A stretch of 22,844 nucleotides of DNA from a virus, in the IMG/VR virus record IMGVR_UViG_3300042889_000940, positions 1 through 22,844 of that record; one strand, given 5' to 3'. Within the stretch, counting starts at the first letter, position 1; each line of letters begins with the position of its first letter. A program made the translations under genes and the position numbers. The notes under the pieces were generated by a model. That model made no database searches and was not told the DNA's origin. It saw only the letters and a list, made by a program, of their open reading frames with translations. Below, one piece after another: positions 7,556-15,430 of the stretch.

Positions 7556-7848
7556 TATTTCATTGAATTTTTAAGTTGTGCTGCTTCTTGTGTACTAGGT
7601 ATTCTAAGTTTAATACCACCTTGCATTGTTAAATCAATATCAGTTAGATTATTTTTCAATGCAATAACCCACCACATTGTACTATCACCGTAATATTCGT
7701 TTGCCAATAAATCTAATCTATCACCCATCGTAGTTAATATAACAATGTCAGTATCGGTTGGTTCTACATATGATAACAATGTAGAATCATATACTTTACC
7801 TTTGCCTGTTTTCAATATTGTTTTTATGTTTGAATATCTATTATCCAT
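7555..7848 (-). CDS. LysM-like baseplate wedge protein (gp53 / tail protein X type), 97 aa
   Basis: A single LysM-like module spans about residues 35-84: IVILTTMGDRLDLLANEYYG, then D-x-TMWWVIALKNNL, then GGIKLRIPS. The order 'GD-x-x-x-x-x-A-x-x-Y-Y-G-x-x-x-x-W-W' followed by a closing 'I-P' strand is shared by P2 tail protein X and the T4 gp53 wedge family, which connect the hub to the wedges. The length suits the short members of the family. It begins 2 nt after the 746-residue gene and overlaps the hub-like gene by 1 nt (TAATG), so all three are one operon. Assignment as a baseplate LysM protein is firm; equivalence to gp53 itself is an inference. Confidence 0.78.
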   Translation of the reverse strand: MDNRYSNIKTILKTGKGKVYDSTLLSYVEPTDTDIVILTTMGDRLDLLANEYYGDSTMWWVIALKNNLTDIDLTMQGGIKLRIPSTQEAAQLKNSMK

Positions 7849-7850
7849 TA

Positions 7851-10091
7851 TTATGCTTTTAATGTTTTATAAAATGAATAATCTATTTTGTTACCATTTG
7901 CATCTACGGATGCACCATTTGTAACAACTTTAAATGATACACTAATTGAACATATCATTGGTGCTTGTGTTTTTTTTGTAATTTCCCATGGTGTTGCATC
8001 ATCTACTGTCATTGTTATATCACTTACAAATCCCTGTACTGATATTAAATCCCCAAGTTGCAAACTAATGATTTGACCAAATACACCCTTTGCACTATCA
8101 GTTGCTCTTCCTTTTGTAAATAAAGATACCGCGTTTACTTTTTTCCAAATTTGGTCTAATTGTGTACTATTTTCTGCATACAATTTTAAATCAAATGATA
8201 TATCTCTTTCCCATACATTGAATAAATAGAAGTTAATACCTGCTCCAATTGGTTTTACACTATCCCAACTTGCTGCACTTTTATCTGATAAGTTTGTTAT
8301 AGTTGATAAAAAATTAATTCCACCTATATTAACTTTAACTATACCATCTTCGGCATTATCTTTTAATACATCTCGTTTTTTATGTAAATATGGATTTGTA
8401 TTTATACTAGTTGTGGTTTGTGTTTGAAGTGCTTTATTTAAAAATTTACTATCATTATCTGTTATTTTTTTTACATTATCACTAAACTTTGCATCTTTGG
8501 TATTCCATCTAGCAACAGTATCCAGTTGTCCTATTGTTCTAAACGGATATGTAAATTCTTCTGGTTTTTTGGTATCTATATCTACTGCAATAAATGCATC
8601 TCCAAATTGTTGTCCTACCTGTGTTTCTACATCTTTGTCACCTTTTCCTTTTATTAATTTGGATTCACCCAAATCAGCTATACCACCATCTATGAATCTA
8701 CTTTGTTCATCGGAAGTTAATGTATTGATTTTTACTTCACTATTGGTATATGAGTAATCTTCCCCTACGTGCATTGAGGTAATAAGCGTATCACTACCAT
8801 CATCTGTTTTTATATCAACCGTATAATCGTTTCCACCTTTAACTATTTTTATTAAATTAATAGGGGTATCAGGTGCACCATATATTTGTGATAAACTTGC
8901 ACCTTTATCTATAAGATTATCTTGTTGAAACCCATTCTCATCTTTTGGACCTGGATAAGTATACGCATTACCATCCTTATCTACTAATTTAGAATAATTT
9001 TGTACTTTATCATCTAATGCTCTACCACTTGCATCTGCCTTTTTGATTTGTTGATATTTTCCAGTATTATTGTTAATATCAATAGTTTCTAATCTTGCAA
9101 AAATAGGAAAACTATTTTTCTGTATATTCGCAGATACTATTACATTTCCTAAATTTGTTGTTTGTGGTGTGTTATTTTGAAATACACTAGAATAGTAATC
9201 ACTTAATGTGTGTTCACTATCTTTTCCAACTGATGGAATTTTCGAAGAATCTATTGTAGGTGAAAGGTATTGTATTATTTCATCTGAACTACTTTTTAAG
9301 TAGTCCATACCTGTAATTTTCATTTTGTGTGCACGTAATCTACTATAATTACGATACGATACGCCATCTTTAAATCCTGAATTTATTACTAAACTAGATG
9401 GGAAAAATGGTATTTTATTTTTATCGATTGTTGCAAATCCAGTTGCTGGTTTTACTTTTGGTTTCACTGGTGCTGGACCAGATTTTCCTTTCTTTTTTCC
9501 TTTTGAAAATAATTTACTTAATCCCAATCCAATTCCCACAACTGCTAATCCAACTGCTGCTGATTTTAATGAAGGAACAATTGCGTTTGCTGCCTGGTCT
9601 GGTGTTTTATTTCCCGTTAAGAAATTTCCTAATTTAGTTTTATTATTGTTATGATATGGATTATATCTTTTTCCAAATGCATAATCACCATTTATTAATC
9701 CTTTATAGAAATTCTTTTCCATTCCGGTTGGCGAACCATCTTCACCTACCGTCCAATCATCTGGAAATTTAGGATGAAATGCTGCAACTGCCGATATTGC
9801 TCCACCAACTAATAATCCTACACCACCTAATCCTGCTAATGCACCCCCAACTTTATCTGCTCCTTTTTTAATTGCTTTCTTTGTTTCATGTGGATCTGTT
9901 CTAGTTGTGATACGAACGATATCTGTACCATATATTCGTGGAGTTGCTTTAACAAAGTCTAATGCTTGTTTATTATCATTTGTAAATTTATTACTTGGAT
10001 CCGGCGTAAGCATATCGTTCTTTTGCTTATTTGGATTTAAAGTAGGTTCAAATGCAAATGTATCTAATAATTCTAATAATGTTTTTCCCAT
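7851..10091 (-). CDS. Baseplate / tail tube initiator-like structural protein with two hydrophobic segments, 746 aa
   Basis: The C-terminal 150 residues resemble a tail-tube-type beta sandwich: WERDISFDLKLYAENSTQL, then QIISLQLGDLISVQGFVSDI, then TPWEITKKTQAPMICSISVSF. This suits a protein capping or initiating the tube at the baseplate, comparable in role to T4 gp48/gp54; that comparison is inference. The N-terminal part is unusual. It has two Gly/Ala-rich hydrophobic segments (about 81-105 and 171-194), the second followed by a basic KGKKKGK stretch and a Pro/Lys linker (206-216), and then the beta-rich bulk. The start overlaps the tape measure stop by one base (TAATG) and has AGGAGG 12 nt upstream, inside the tape measure gene. 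Gene order (tape measure, this gene, LysM protein, hub) supports a baseplate role. Confidence 0.6.
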   Translation of the reverse strand: MGKTLLELLDTFAFEPTLNPNKQKNDMLTPDPSNKFTNDNKQALDFVKATPRIYGTDIVRITTRTDPHETKKAIKKGADKVGGALAGLGGVGLLVGGAISAVAAFHPKFPDDWTVGEDGSPTGMEKNFYKGLINGDYAFGKRYNPYHNNNKTKLGNFLTGNKTPDQAANAIVPSLKSAAVGLAVVGIGLGLSKLFSKGKKKGKSGPAPVKPKVKPATGFATIDKNKIPFFPSSLVINSGFKDGVSYRNYSRLRAHKMKITGMDYLKSSSDEIIQYLSPTIDSSKIPSVGKDSEHTLSDYYSSVFQNNTPQTTNLGNVIVSANIQKNSFPIFARLETIDINNNTGKYQQIKKADASGRALDDKVQNYSKLVDKDGNAYTYPGPKDENGFQQDNLIDKGASLSQIYGAPDTPINLIKIVKGGNDYTVDIKTDDGSDTLITSMHVGEDYSYTNSEVKINTLTSDEQSRFIDGGIADLGESKLIKGKGDKDVETQVGQQFGDAFIAVDIDTKKPEEFTYPFRTIGQLDTVARWNTKDAKFSDNVKKITDNDSKFLNKALQTQTTTSINTNPYLHKKRDVLKDNAEDGIVKVNIGGINFLSTITNLSDKSAASWDSVKPIGAGINFYLFNVWERDISFDLKLYAENSTQLDQIWKKVNAVSLFTKGRATDSAKGVFGQIISLQLGDLISVQGFVSDITMTVDDATPWEITKKTQAPMICSISVSFKVVTNGASVDANGNKIDYSFYKTLKA

Positions 10092-12979
10092 TAGTATTTA
10101 GTTCCTCCTGAGTCACCTCTACGTGCTGCTCCATCATTTGATGCAGTTGTAATTCGTTTACTATCCATATTAATTGCGGGTGTACCACCTACTTTACTAT
10201 CTATTGATTTTAAGATTGATATCATTTCATCATTACTACTACCACCGCCACCTTCTCCACCCCCAAATAATCCGCCGGCAACCGCTCCTAATGCACCCAA
10301 TGCCAATAATACTGGTAATGCTACCATACCCATTGTTCCTAACATCATCAATGATAATGATAAAGCCATAATTGCGGCTGCTAATCCAAATATAGGTAAT
10401 ATCATACCTATTAATGGTCCTAAATTTTCTGCTAATAATGGCATTACTGAAATTAATGAGGTAATACCATCCATTGCTAATTTAATACCTAATCCAATAA
10501 ACATAACCCCTGCTCCGAATATTGCAAATGCACTAGCTAATCCTAATAATATACCAACACCAATTGCGGCTACAGGTGCTGCTGCTCCCAATGACGTTAA
10601 TCCCGCCGTTATTGCTCCAAATCCCAACGTAATTAAAGGTGCCATGGCTCCCATTATTGCTAATACTGCCAATCCAGGTAACATCATTATAAGTGCAATT
10701 GATGTTAATGCTAACACACCTGCTCCTGCTAAGGCACTACCTGTTCCCAATGCTGATAATCCTAATGATAAATTTTCAAATCCTAATAGTACACTACCAA
10801 AATTCATTTTACCCATTAAATATAATGTAGGTAATCCAGGTAATAATCCCATTAATCCAATTCCAATTGGTATTAATGCTAATGCACCCATTACAACTTT
10901 ACCACTAGCTAATTCTTTTAAACCCGCTGACATATTTGTCATCTTATCTTTAAAACCAGATAAATCATCACCACCTGCTCCTGCTTTATCTGCATCCTCA
11001 GTTACTTTTTCTGGACTTATTTTATCTTTAATACTATCTACAACTGCATCTTTCTTTTCACCTACCATTTCTTCGGCCTTTCCACTAAAATCAACTTTAT
11101 CCATTAATTTATCTTTAAGCCCACCTGCCTTTTCTGCTATATAATCTTTTGCTTTTCCTGCTATTCCACCTATTGCTGAACCTACTTTTGTATTTGCGAT
11201 TGCACCACCGAATTGTTTTAGTTTAGATAATATTTTAGTAGGTGCTAACATTGCAAATAGATTTTTTAACATTTGCTTTGTTCCACGTGCCATTCCACCG
11301 ATTGAAGTTCCCATTCCTTGTAATCCTTTATTCAATTCACCTGCACCTATTACCAATCCACCCATTCCTTTTAATACTTTACCGGTTAGGCTGTTACCCA
11401 TATTCTGTAATATCTCAGCTGTTTGGCTGTATATTTGGTTACCCACACCGTGCATACCATTTAAGGTTTCTTCATGTGCTACCATTTGTTGCATTTCACC
11501 TGCCGATACACCCAATGCTTTTGCCGTTGCTTCTCTTTCATACCTAGTCATTCCATTCCACTTTGCAATTCCACCCACTGCTTTCAATCCTTCCTTCATA
11601 GCACCTGCAATATCATTATTATATGCCAATTCTCTTGCCTTACCCAAATTTAAATCTCTACCTAATAAAACAGATGCTTCCATTTCATCTTGTACGGATG
11701 ATTGGTAATCTAATAAATGATTAGCCATCTTTTCTGCTGTGCCTAATCCTACTCCCAATTTAGCAGCGGCTACTGCTGCATCACCAATATTTTTGCCACC
11801 ATCTTGACTATACAATGCAAAGAATTCTGTGTTATCTGCTACATCTTTCATTACCTGTGAAGGTGCTACTCCATTGGCCATTGCTAATTGCTTAACATAT
11901 TCGCCTGTATTTTTACCGGCTTCATAGCTTTTTCCACTTAATTCACCAAACGCCGTAGACATAAATGCCGCTTGTTTTGCACTTAGACCATAATTTGCTG
12001 CTAATAAGCCGGCATCTACTGCCATTGAAGTTGTTAAATGGTGCGAATCACCTAAATCTTTAGCTAAATCCATAGCTGCTTCACCTGCGGTATCACCTAA
12101 TATTGCACCTACTAATCCTACTTGTGTTTTAAGTCCTACCATTTGGGTCATTCCGACACCAATCTCCTTTCCCATCTCACCGAACTTCTCAGCTATTTCA
12201 CCTGCTCCAAATGCCAATAATGCAATCTTTCCTCTGGTAGAACCTAAAAATACTTCTACTGTTGTTGTAATTTTTTTAAAGAATTTATTTATTGAATGCA
12301 ATTCTTCACTTAATTCTGAATATATTTCTTTTACCTTTTCACTTTGACTTGCAAATTTGCCAGCTGCTGCTCTATTACTATTTAAATAACCGGTCATTGC
12401 ATCAAACGTACTTGCTAATTCTTTGGTTAAAATACCTGAATATGCTAATTCTTCTTTTTCTTTTTGAATTGCCGTTATATTATTATCAATTTCAAAATTC
12501 TTTTTTGCAATTTCGGCTACATCTTCTTTATTTAATTGTGCTAGTTCTGCAATTAAAGATGTTCCCGCTTCCAATGATTTTGCAACATTTAAAAATTTAT
12601 CTTGTGCCCATTCATTGTTAACATTTTTTGCAGAATTAAACATTTCATTTGCAAAAGATTGTGATGTTTTTAGTTCTTTAGATAATGATTCATATAATTT
12701 AGGCAAAGTTTTAACCGTACTCGCTAAACTAGACATACTATCCAATCTAGCTGATTCTAAATCATTCGTAGATTTTATAATACCTCTATTTGCAATTAAA
12801 TCTTTTCTTATTGCCGCTAACTTTTTTTGTTTTTCTTCAATTATTTCTTTTTGGACAGTATCTTCCTCTGTTAGATTTTGTTCTAATTTATAGATATCCT
12901 CTAAAAGATTTTTAATTCTTTTAACCGCATCTTCGTTTGGAAGAAATCCACTTGAATTATTAGATGTTGCTTTTGCCAT
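10091..12979 (-). CDS. Tail tape measure protein, 962 aa
   Basis: The length, composition and position are typical of a tape measure, which sets tail length and is threaded through the tube. Residues about 13-240 are a charged, heptad-rich coiled coil (KRIKNLLEDIYKLEQNL onward). The middle (245-560) is Ala/Gly-rich helical. A 212-residue, almost uninterrupted hydrophobic region (about 694-905; GIGLMGLLPGLP, LIMMLPGLAVLAIMGAMAPL and so on) could span a membrane several times. The end is a Gly-rich, charged tail. At about 0.15 nm per residue a simple ruler would predict a tail near 140 nm. It lies just after the chaperone genes and before the baseplate genes, the usual order. It starts 5 nt after the 71-residue gene and no Shine-Dalgarno is seen. 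Confidence 0.9.
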   Translation of the reverse strand: MAKATSNNSSGFLPNEDAVKRIKNLLEDIYKLEQNLTEEDTVQKEIIEEKQKKLAAIRKDLIANRGIIKSTNDLESARLDSMSSLASTVKTLPKLYESLSKELKTSQSFANEMFNSAKNVNNEWAQDKFLNVAKSLEAGTSLIAELAQLNKEDVAEIAKKNFEIDNNITAIQKEKEELAYSGILTKELASTFDAMTGYLNSNRAAAGKFASQSEKVKEIYSELSEELHSINKFFKKITTTVEVFLGSTRGKIALLAFGAGEIAEKFGEMGKEIGVGMTQMVGLKTQVGLVGAILGDTAGEAAMDLAKDLGDSHHLTTSMAVDAGLLAANYGLSAKQAAFMSTAFGELSGKSYEAGKNTGEYVKQLAMANGVAPSQVMKDVADNTEFFALYSQDGGKNIGDAAVAAAKLGVGLGTAEKMANHLLDYQSSVQDEMEASVLLGRDLNLGKARELAYNNDIAGAMKEGLKAVGGIAKWNGMTRYEREATAKALGVSAGEMQQMVAHEETLNGMHGVGNQIYSQTAEILQNMGNSLTGKVLKGMGGLVIGAGELNKGLQGMGTSIGGMARGTKQMLKNLFAMLAPTKILSKLKQFGGAIANTKVGSAIGGIAGKAKDYIAEKAGGLKDKLMDKVDFSGKAEEMVGEKKDAVVDSIKDKISPEKVTEDADKAGAGGDDLSGFKDKMTNMSAGLKELASGKVVMGALALIPIGIGLMGLLPGLPTLYLMGKMNFGSVLLGFENLSLGLSALGTGSALAGAGVLALTSIALIMMLPGLAVLAIMGAMAPLITLGFGAITAGLTSLGAAAPVAAIGVGILLGLASAFAIFGAGVMFIGLGIKLAMDGITSLISVMPLLAENLGPLIGMILPIFGLAAAIMALSLSLMMLGTMGMVALPVLLALGALGAVAGGLFGGGEGGGGSSNDEMISILKSIDSKVGGTPAINMDSKRITTASNDGAARRGDSGGTKY

Positions 12980-12984
12980 TTATA

Positions 12985-13200
12985 TTATAATAAGTGGTAT
13001 TTTCTTAATTTTGCATTAAGTTCTTCGGTTTCTTTTGCCACACGTTCCATGCTACTAACTACCTCAGGATGTACATCTGCCTTTTTTATTTTTGCCATAA
13101 AACTTGAAGATACACCTCTTTGTAATGATTTAAAAAAGTTATCAACAAATGATGTCAATATTCCTTCGTTTAATTTTGTATATTGTTTTTCCATATGCAT
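12985..13200 (-). CDS. Hypothetical small helical protein, 71 aa
   Basis: No family is recognised. The sequence is mostly helical and charged (SFVDNFFKSLQRGVSSSF, then SSMERVAKETEELNAKLRKY), with a probable coiled coil over the last 30 residues and no signal or membrane segment. It begins 8 nt after a late-type promoter motif that itself follows a terminator, so it is the first gene of the tape measure transcript. Two in-frame Met codons (M1 and M3) are possible starts, and M3 leaves slightly more leader. Position between chaperone and tape measure suggests a virion or tail assembly accessory role. This is only contextual. Confidence 0.65.
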   Translation of the reverse strand: MHMEKQYTKLNEGILTSFVDNFFKSLQRGVSSSFMAKIKKADVHPEVVSSMERVAKETEELNAKLRKYHLL

Positions 13201-13207
13201 GATTTTA

Positions 13208-13216
13208 TATAAATAT
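13208..13216 (-). promoter_or_regulatory. Putative late promoter motif ATATTTATA (71-aa gene / tape measure unit)
   Basis: Exact motif on the minus strand, 7 nt before the first ATG of the 71-residue gene and 12 nt downstream of a terminator stem. It is the closest to its start of all copies. Confidence 0.5.
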
Positions 13217-13228
13217 CATATAAAACAA

Positions 13229-13261
13229 AAAGTTAGGAGTTTTTTATCTTCTCCTAACTTT
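13229..13261 (-). terminator. Rho-independent terminator after the tail chaperone
   Basis: A perfect 11-bp stem, AAAGTTAGGAG / CTCCTAACTTT, closes an 11-nt loop. On the minus strand it runs into TTGTTTTATA. The upstream arm encodes the last codons of the chaperone extension, whose stop is at 13246-13244 in the loop. Confidence 0.82.
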
Positions 13262-13489
13262 ACTATTTGCTTTTTGTATTTGTTCGTTTTCTTTCTTTTT
13301 TATATCAACTAACATATTTGCATACATTCGTCTGATATGAAGTGGTAAATTGTATACATCACCAAATGTAAATCCGCCACCACCTTGAAATACCAAGAAA
13401 AATAATTCTTCGTATAATCCTTTTTTATAATCCGCTGGCAGGGTAAAAAAAGTTGATTCCAAAAGGAATATCAAGTGCCTCCGATTCAC
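13244..13489 (-). CDS. Tail assembly chaperone C-terminal extension, expressed by +1/-2 frameshift
   Basis: This frame overlaps the end of the 277-residue gene by 65 nt in the +1 frame. It would begin at a GTG (13489) with no ribosome-binding site, and its first 13 codons are an out-of-frame reading of the upstream gene. The protein-like part starts at the T7 run: FFTLPADYKKGLYEELFFLV, then FTFGDVYNLPLHIRRMYANML, then a charged helix. That pattern, an N-terminal helix, 'F-x-x-x-D-V-Y-N-x-P' and 'R-R-x-Y-x-x-x-L', is the one seen in the T domain of tail chaperones and in small T4-type gp26/gp51-neighbour proteins. Ribosomes slipping at 13445-13451 would make a fusion of about 337-338 residues, adding 66 from this frame. 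The G/GT pair normally lies directly before the tape measure gene, as here. Independent translation from GTG or a TTG cannot be excluded. Confidence 0.75.
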   Translation of the reverse strand: MNRRHLIFLLESTFFTLPADYKKGLYEELFFLVFQGGGGFTFGDVYNLPLHIRRMYANMLVDIKKKENEQIQKANSKVRRR

Positions 13490-14258
13490 CCGTCACATCC
13501 GATATGAACTCGAATTTCATATTTAAATCCGGAGATATACTTTTTACATATGCTCTAAATGCTTGAATATCTTTTGCTAAGAATTGATTGCTTACCCAAT
13601 TGTTTACATAACCTCTATCGGAATTATCATTTACAGAAAGTATCATATATTTTAAACGAGTAGTTACTTCACTACTTCCACCTTTACCTTTTGTTAATCT
13701 TGCTAATGCATTGATTTCATTGGTAATATCTTTTTCATCTTTGTGAGTTAATAACTTAAATATGATTTTAGTTTGAGATGGTAATAGAAATGCATATCTG
13801 TTTTCAGTATTTAATAAAGAATAATCAATATCTTTAGTTTGAATCTTTGTTAAATCAATTGATACTTTTTGTCTTTCACTACTAAAAGGGTCTGTAATTT
13901 CTACATCATATTCAGGACCATATCCTAATACTCTTGCTGCTAAGTAAACAGCGTTCTTATCACCTGTAACCAAATCATCTGCATTAACACCAACTTGAAC
14001 TACAACTGATTCTAATAGTTTATCTAATACCACACCTTTATTAATTAGGTTGCTATCTGCTAAAATATCTTCTTCTCTTGCAGTAAGGTATTTGATTTCT
14101 AATGTACCTTTACTAAGTGGATTGCTTTCCGCATATACCTTACCTTCTGATGGTAATGATATAACTTGTGTTGGAAAATTAAAGGTTGATGTTGTTTGTT
14201 GAGGTTGTTGTGTTTGAACAGGTGTTCCACCTCTTTGGATGTTTATGTTTTCTTCCAT
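13425..14258 (-). CDS. Tail assembly chaperone / T4-type baseplate-assembly protein (PF12322-like), 277 aa
   Basis: After a Gln/Thr-rich N-terminal tail (1-28), the body begins with VISLPSEGKVYAESNPLSKG then TLEIKYLTAREEDILADSNL, which fits the 'LPS-x-G-x-x-Y ... L-x-x-G-x-x-x-V/I-x-x-L-T-A-x-E-E' start of T4-type gp26-like baseplate assembly proteins (the T4_baseplate family). It continues as an alpha/beta protein with a conserved-looking helical LTHKDEKDITNEINALARL segment. Its location between the tube and tape measure genes indicates the G-type tail chaperone, which binds the tape measure while the tube polymerises. The final codons run into a T7 slippery tract in a 65-nt overlap with a second frame. 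It follows a motif resembling the late promoter (14280-14288) and has no Shine-Dalgarno sequence. Confidence 0.78.
   Translation of the reverse strand: MEENINIQRGGTPVQTQQPQQTTSTFNFPTQVISLPSEGKVYAESNPLSKGTLEIKYLTAREEDILADSNLINKGVVLDKLLESVVVQVGVNADDLVTGDKNAVYLAARVLGYGPEYDVEITDPFSSERQKVSIDLTKIQTKDIDYSLLNTENRYAFLLPSQTKIIFKLLTHKDEKDITNEINALARLTKGKGGSSEVTTRLKYMILSVNDNSDRGYVNNWVSNQFLAKDIQAFRAYVKSISPDLNMKFEFISDVTGESEALDIPFGINFFYPASGL
13445..13451 (-). promoter_or_regulatory. T7 slippery tract for +1 or -2 frameshifting
   Basis: On the minus strand the zero frame reads AAC TTT TTT TAC, seven codons before its TAA. Slipping +1 (or -2) on TTT re-pairs perfectly with TTT and enters the frame of the downstream extension. 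RNA polymerase slippage on the T run would have the same effect. Confidence 0.7.
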
Positions 14259-14279
14259 AATAACTTTTTGTTTGTTTTA

Positions 14280-14288
14280 TATAACTAT
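14280..14288 (-). promoter_or_regulatory. Putative late promoter motif, variant ATAGTTATA (tail chaperone)
   Basis: One mismatch from ATATTTATA, at the middle position that also varies at the tube gene. There are 21 nt between the motif and the ATG at 14258. Confidence 0.42.
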
Positions 14289-14303
14289 TTGTTTTTTAAA
14301 TTT

Positions 14304-14834
14304 TTATTCTTCACCACCTAAATCGATTTCATCTTCCCATTCTTTTACCGATTTTGCTTTTCTTTTTTTGAATTTATTTAGTTTTGTTGGTTTTTGTTTG
14401 TAATCATCTAATGTAGTTATCATCATCTCTTTAGCATTTTTTGGTGTAGTAGATGGCTGATTTGCTGTTGTATAACTCCATGCAGAACCGCTTGGGTATC
14501 CGTATGTAGTTGATGTTGATGGGTTATATGAACCACTACCAAATGATGCTATATTTGGATTGGAAATTGTAATAAATCCGGTAGTTCCTGGTGTAGCCGT
14601 TATCTTATATGGATTGTACGGGTCTACATAATGTGGGTGTTGCCATACGGTTGTAATTGGTGTAACATTAGGAGTTCCCCATCCACCTTCGTCAATTGGA
14701 GTTCCTATTTTTGGTTCATCTGTAACTTTATCTAATTCTTCTTTAATTACATCCCATTGTTTTGGAGTTGGGGAATACTCATTACATGCCGTTGTAAAAC
14801 CTTTTAACCAAAGTGTAAATTCTTTCGATGTCAT
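14304..14834 (-). CDS. Hypothetical tail-cluster protein, 176 aa
   Basis: No function is assigned. The first 38 residues form a compact helical domain (MTSKEFTLWLKGFTTACNEY, then SPTPKQWDVIKEELDKV). A low-complexity middle (45-130) is rich in Thr, Pro, Gly, Ser and aromatic residues (VWQHPHYVDPYNPYKITATP, SGSYNPSTSTTYGYPSG) and is probably disordered or extended. The end is basic then acidic (KKRKAKSVKEWEDEIDLGGEE). It lies between tube and tail chaperone, follows a terminator and a late-type motif, and may be a monocistronic transcript. A tail accessory or assembly role is inferred from context only. Confidence 0.7.
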   Translation of the reverse strand: MTSKEFTLWLKGFTTACNEYSPTPKQWDVIKEELDKVTDEPKIGTPIDEGGWGTPNVTPITTVWQHPHYVDPYNPYKITATPGTTGFITISNPNIASFGSGSYNPSTSTTYGYPSGSAWSYTTANQPSTTPKNAKEMMITTLDDYKQKPTKLNKFKKRKAKSVKEWEDEIDLGGEE

Positions 14835-14852
14835 AACCTATATATTTGTATA

Positions 14853-14861
14853 TATAAATAT
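14853..14861 (-). promoter_or_regulatory. Putative late promoter motif ATATTTATA (176-aa gene)
   Basis: Exact motif, 18 nt from the ATG at 14834 and about 9 nt downstream of the terminator stem at 14871-14893. Confidence 0.5.
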
Positions 14862-14870
14862 AATAAAAAA

Positions 14871-14893
14871 AGAGGAAACGTTTAATTTCCTCT
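14871..14893 (-). terminator. Rho-independent terminator after the tail tube gene
   Basis: An 8-bp stem, AGAGGAAA / TTTCCTCT, closes a 7-nt loop and is followed on the minus strand by TTTTTTATTATA. It lies 25 nt past the tube stop codon. Confidence 0.8.
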
Positions 14894-14918
14894 CTTTAAT
14901 TTTTTCTCGTTTGGTATA

Positions 14919-15407
14919 TTAGAACTCTAAGATAGCGTAATCGTAAGTTAAAGTTAATGATATCATAACTGGATCGTTTGAACTCCAATCTACATCACCA
15001 AATTCTGCCGAAGAAATCCAAGCACCAACAATTTTCCATTGTTCTACTTTATCACCCACTGGTCCTAACATATAGAAATCGATATTCTTTTTATAGAAAT
15101 CTGCGTATCCGTCTCTACCAGTGATAGATTCGTGTCCACTTCTAATCCATTCCATTACCGATTGTGCACCACTAGGTACAATTGGATCGTATAATGTAAT
15201 AGTAATATCCGTCCAGTTTGATTTACCTTTAATTTTTCTCTTTAAGTTGATATGATCTAATTCCACAACTTCACTTTCTAACTTAGGTCTGTTTGCTGTT
15301 TTAATCATGAAAGATGGAATACCATCAATTTCCATAATGAAACGGTTTGCTAACTTTGGTTCAAAGTTTGTATAAAATATCTTATCAAATGATAGTACGT
15401 CAGCCAT
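14919..15407 (-). CDS. 19: Tail tube protein, T4 gp19-like, 162 aa
   Basis: The length (T4 gp19 is 163 residues) and landmarks agree with the T4-type tube family: an N-terminal NFEPKLANRFIMEIDGIPSF, the SEVVELDHINLKRKIKGKSNW loop, the TDITITLYDPI strand, a helix with VMEWIRSGHES, and the C-terminal strands AEFGDVDWSSNDPVMISLTLTYDYA. Hexamers of this protein stack to form the inner tube through which DNA passes. It sits directly downstream of the sheath gene, as in T4. It has a clear Shine-Dalgarno (AAAGGAG at 15417-15423), a variant late motif, and a terminator behind it, as expected for an abundant virion protein. Confidence 0.93.
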   Translation of the reverse strand: MADVLSFDKIFYTNFEPKLANRFIMEIDGIPSFMIKTANRPKLESEVVELDHINLKRKIKGKSNWTDITITLYDPIVPSGAQSVMEWIRSGHESITGRDGYADFYKKNIDFYMLGPVGDKVEQWKIVGAWISSAEFGDVDWSSNDPVMISLTLTYDYAILEF

Positions 15408-15416
15408 TGTTTATTT

Positions 15417-15423
15417 CTCCTTT
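15417..15423 (-). promoter_or_regulatory. Strong Shine-Dalgarno AAAGGAG (tail tube)
   Basis: Nine bases before the ATG. Together with the sheath and Hint-protein sites it is unusual in a window where most starts have no such sequence. Confidence 0.75.
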
Positions 15424-15430
15424 ACTTAAA

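Noticed and set aside
10644-11144. 166-residue open frame on the plus strand
   Set aside because: It lies wholly antisense to the hydrophobic part of the tape measure gene. Its Pro/Asn/Ala-rich composition is what complementing Gly/Leu/Ile codons gives. No start signal and no plus-strand gene context.
13445-13451. A classical -1 frameshift in the tail chaperone
   Set aside because: The -1 frame after the T run is not the frame that carries the chaperone-like extension; that frame is +1 (equivalent to -2).
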